15,846 nucleotides of DNA from DTLA01 sp034436295 (GTDB lineage: Bacteria > Chloroflexota > Anaerolineae > DTLA01): the NCBI GenBank assembly GCA_034436295.1, contig DAOTVT010000163.1, forward strand, positions 1 through 15,846, in the 5' to 3' direction. Each line of letters begins with the position of its first letter. The first letter of the stretch is position 1. Positions 14,366 through 15,846 of the stretch are shown in pieces. The notes below the pieces were generated by a model. The model was not told the origin of the DNA. It saw nothing but the letters and a program-made list of their open reading frames with translations, and searched no databases. The translations under genes and the position numbers were made by a program.

Positions 14366-14423
14366 CTGGAGTTTGGCTCTTTTGTCTGAATGTTGGGGCT
14401 GCAGAAGGGCTGGAAACAGGTGC

Positions 14424-14442
14424 AAAGAGGCCCGAAGCGGGC
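14424..14442 (-). terminator. Weak terminator-like hairpin at the transposase stop
   Basis: Read on the minus strand, GCCCG and CGGGC (14438-14442 and 14430-14434) form a tight stem with a 3-nt loop, starting in the stop codon itself and followed by CTCTTT. The stem is short and the T tract brief. Confidence 0.35.
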
Positions 14443-15846
14443 TAACTCCTGGCTGAAGACAGGGCCGCATTATACAGACCGCTCAACCAAGCCTCCTTTT
14501 TCAGCCAGTTGTCCCCTGTTCCCGTCCAAAGTGCCCGAAATTCGCTCGCCCCCCAGAAGGCAGAGCGATACGCACGCCACAAGGTGTTGAGCGACCAGCG
14601 CCTCGCGCCCCGCCACCACCTCGCAGGGGAGCGAGGACCGCCAAGCAGCCCCCACGCACGATAGCCTGCCAATACCAGCACGGCATAGACCCACACACTC
14701 CACTGCACGCTCACCACCGCCGAACGCCGATTCCAGCACTGCTTCTCCCCCACACCCAACCCGCTCTTCATCTCCCGATGCGACACTTCCATCTCCCAAC
14801 GCTGCCACACCCAGTGCAGCAGAACTTCTATCGGCAAAGGCACCTGCCACCCTTCGCCGTCCCACTCGGCATTCACCAGAAAGAAACTCGGCTCCCAGCG
14901 TTGGCGCCGACGCTTCCTTTTGCCCGTCCAGCGCTCCCCGCCCCTGATCACGATCAGGAACAGGGGACGATCGGGCAGCCCATCTCGCACAAATGGCCCT
15001 TCCACCCGATAGCGGAGGGTTCGCTCCTTCCCGCGCACGCCAACCACCTGCCGTTGCCACCCCTGGCTTTGGCGCAGCCACCCCGCCGGGTTGGGGGCGC
15101 GCTCCCCATAGCGCCGCGGTCGGCCCACCCGGTTGGGCTCAGCCTGGGGAAGCCAGTACAAGCGGCAATTGCGGGCCGCACGCGCCACCAGCACCGTCCG
15201 CTCGGGCACCCCTCGCCACATCCCCAGGGTGTCAAAACAGCCATCCGCGAGGGCAAGGAGCCGCTGCCCTGCACGCCCGGCGGCGTCCAACTCTTGTCGC
15301 ACCCAGTGCAGAAAGTGCAGCCCGCCTTCCCACTCTCGGCACGGAGACGCATCCGCCGGAACCGCTTTCTCCGGGAAGATCGGCAAGAAGCGCAAAGGTA
15401 TTGCCCGACTAAAGCCATCTTCCAGCGGAACCAACCAGGCGCCGTTCAGAAAGCGTTGTGCCCGGTGGATCCCTGCCTTGAACGGAGGCGTGCGCGGGGC
15501 CTTCAGCCAACCGGTCCCCGGCATCTTCATACTGCTCCGCGGCACCTGAGTGCCATCAATTCCTACCACATAGGGCTGTGAAGGGTCTGCATGCACCAGC
15601 GTCTCCCGAAACAGACACCGGCCCAACTGCTCCACGTCAAATCGCTCTCGGCTGAAGAGCCGATACCAGGCGCTCCAGTCTGCATCGGTCAACCCCAGGG
15701 CCAAGAGGGCTTGGGTCACCGTGTGGCGCGCAAAGGAAAACAACGTCCCGATGACCAGCGCCACGGCTCGCAGATAGGTACGCCGCTGACGAAAGGCTAC
15801 ACTGTGGGCCTCCAACAACGCAAACAACGCCTGCAAAAGTGGACTT
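14442..15846 (-). CDS. DDE transposase of an insertion sequence, 5'-truncated by window edge
   Basis: A transposase of at least 467 residues, open to the right edge of the window, so its true start is not visible; the TTG at 15834-15836 is an in-frame codon, not a supported start. Numbering from that codon, the catalytic triad is D94 (VVGIDGTQVPRSS), D198 (LLALADGCFD) and E355 (VSHREMKSGLGVGE), in the DDE/RNase H fold. Spacing and the HRExK-x-GLG block resemble IS701 and IS4-related families, with IS701 slightly preferred. A basic patch (GKRKRRRQR near 305-313) lies in the insertion region between D198 and E355. No frameshift or internal stop is seen, so the copy may be active. Terminal inverted repeats cannot be defined because the other end is outside the window. 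Confidence 0.88.
   Translation of the reverse strand, partial: SPLLQALFALLEAHSVAFRQRRTYLRAVALVIGTLFSFARHTVTQALLALGLTDADWSAWYRLFSRERFDVEQLGRCLFRETLVHADPSQPYVVGIDGTQVPRSSMKMPGTGWLKAPRTPPFKAGIHRAQRFLNGAWLVPLEDGFSRAIPLRFLPIFPEKAVPADASPCREWEGGLHFLHWVRQELDAAGRAGQRLLALADGCFDTLGMWRGVPERTVLVARAARNCRLYWLPQAEPNRVGRPRRYGERAPNPAGWLRQSQGWQRQVVGVRGKERTLRYRVEGPFVRDGLPDRPLFLIVIRGGERWTGKRKRRRQRWEPSFFLVNAEWDGEGWQVPLPIEVLLHWVWQRWEMEVSHREMKSGLGVGEKQCWNRRSAVVSVQWSVWVYAVLVLAGYRAWGLLGGPRSPARWWRGARRWSLNTLWRAYRSAFWGASEFRALWTGTGDNWLKKEAWLSGLYNAALSSARS
14442..15846. mobile_element. Insertion sequence (IS701/IS4-like), one end outside the window
   Basis: The element carries the transposase gene and reaches beyond the right edge. 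Its left end must lie between the transposase stop (14442) and the ffh promoter (14266), but no boundary can be fixed without the partner inverted repeat. It is inserted upstream of ffh without damaging the ffh promoter. Confidence 0.65.

Noticed and set aside
12972..14456. A 494-codon open frame on the plus strand
   Set aside because: It is antisense to ffh, which is complete and unmistakable; the plus-strand translation shows no motif and has shadow-like composition.
1..15846. CRISPR arrays, tRNA/rRNA genes, riboswitches, toxin-antitoxin or defence islands
   Set aside because: No regularly spaced direct repeats, no recognisable RNA gene, and no gene of a known defence family was seen; the content is housekeeping apart from one insertion sequence.

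Overview
The window is a GC-rich, densely packed stretch of bacterial chromosome made almost entirely of housekeeping genes, with one insertion sequence running off the right edge. The organism is probably a member of the Chloroflexota (Anaerolineae-like). Three things suggest this: a DUF3786 protein, a topoisomerase I with a fused N-terminal DUF5679-type zinc ribbon, and a GC-rich genome with several TTG/GTG starts. No rRNA gene or marker search was available, so this is an inference from gene content.

Left part (1-4750). The 3' end of dinB (DNA polymerase IV, + strand) converges on sfsA, and their stop codons overlap. sfsA is the second gene of a two-gene minus-strand operon behind a DUF3786 gene. 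Facing away from that operon is dgt (HD-domain dNTP triphosphohydrolase). The two divergent transcripts have good sigma-70-type promoters whose -35 boxes lie only 6 bp apart. dgt then converges, across a 10-bp-stem hairpin, on a gene for an unrecognised protein with two predicted membrane segments, which has its own extended -10 promoter.

Middle part (4750-11442, all minus strand). The order of transcription is dprA, manC, topA, xerC/D-like recombinase, pepP-like M24 peptidase. Gaps are 21, 23, 9 and about 73 bp. A promoter-like sequence precedes dprA, and I saw none before the later genes, so this looks like one five-gene operon. DprA, TopA and Xer are DNA-processing functions, as in the dprA-topA-xer arrangement of Bacillus. 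The GDP-mannose enzyme gene manC is an unusual guest in it.

Right part (11656-14441, minus strand). ffh has its own promoter. Next comes an rpsP-khpA-rimM operon with its own promoter and a one-base TGATG overlap between khpA and rimM. This is the conserved ffh/S16/KH/RimM translation and protein-targeting neighbourhood. From 14442 to the right edge is a DDE transposase gene, incomplete at its 5' end, inserted upstream of ffh.

Intergenic structure. A 34-bp palindromic core occurs twice, at 4672-4705 and 11520-11553, with 29 of 34 bases identical. Each copy lies after the last gene of one transcription unit and before the promoter of the next. It is the most interesting non-coding signal here. 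I do not see a defence system, CRISPR array, biosynthetic cluster, RNA gene or other novel multi-gene system. No gap without a gene exceeds 300 bp.
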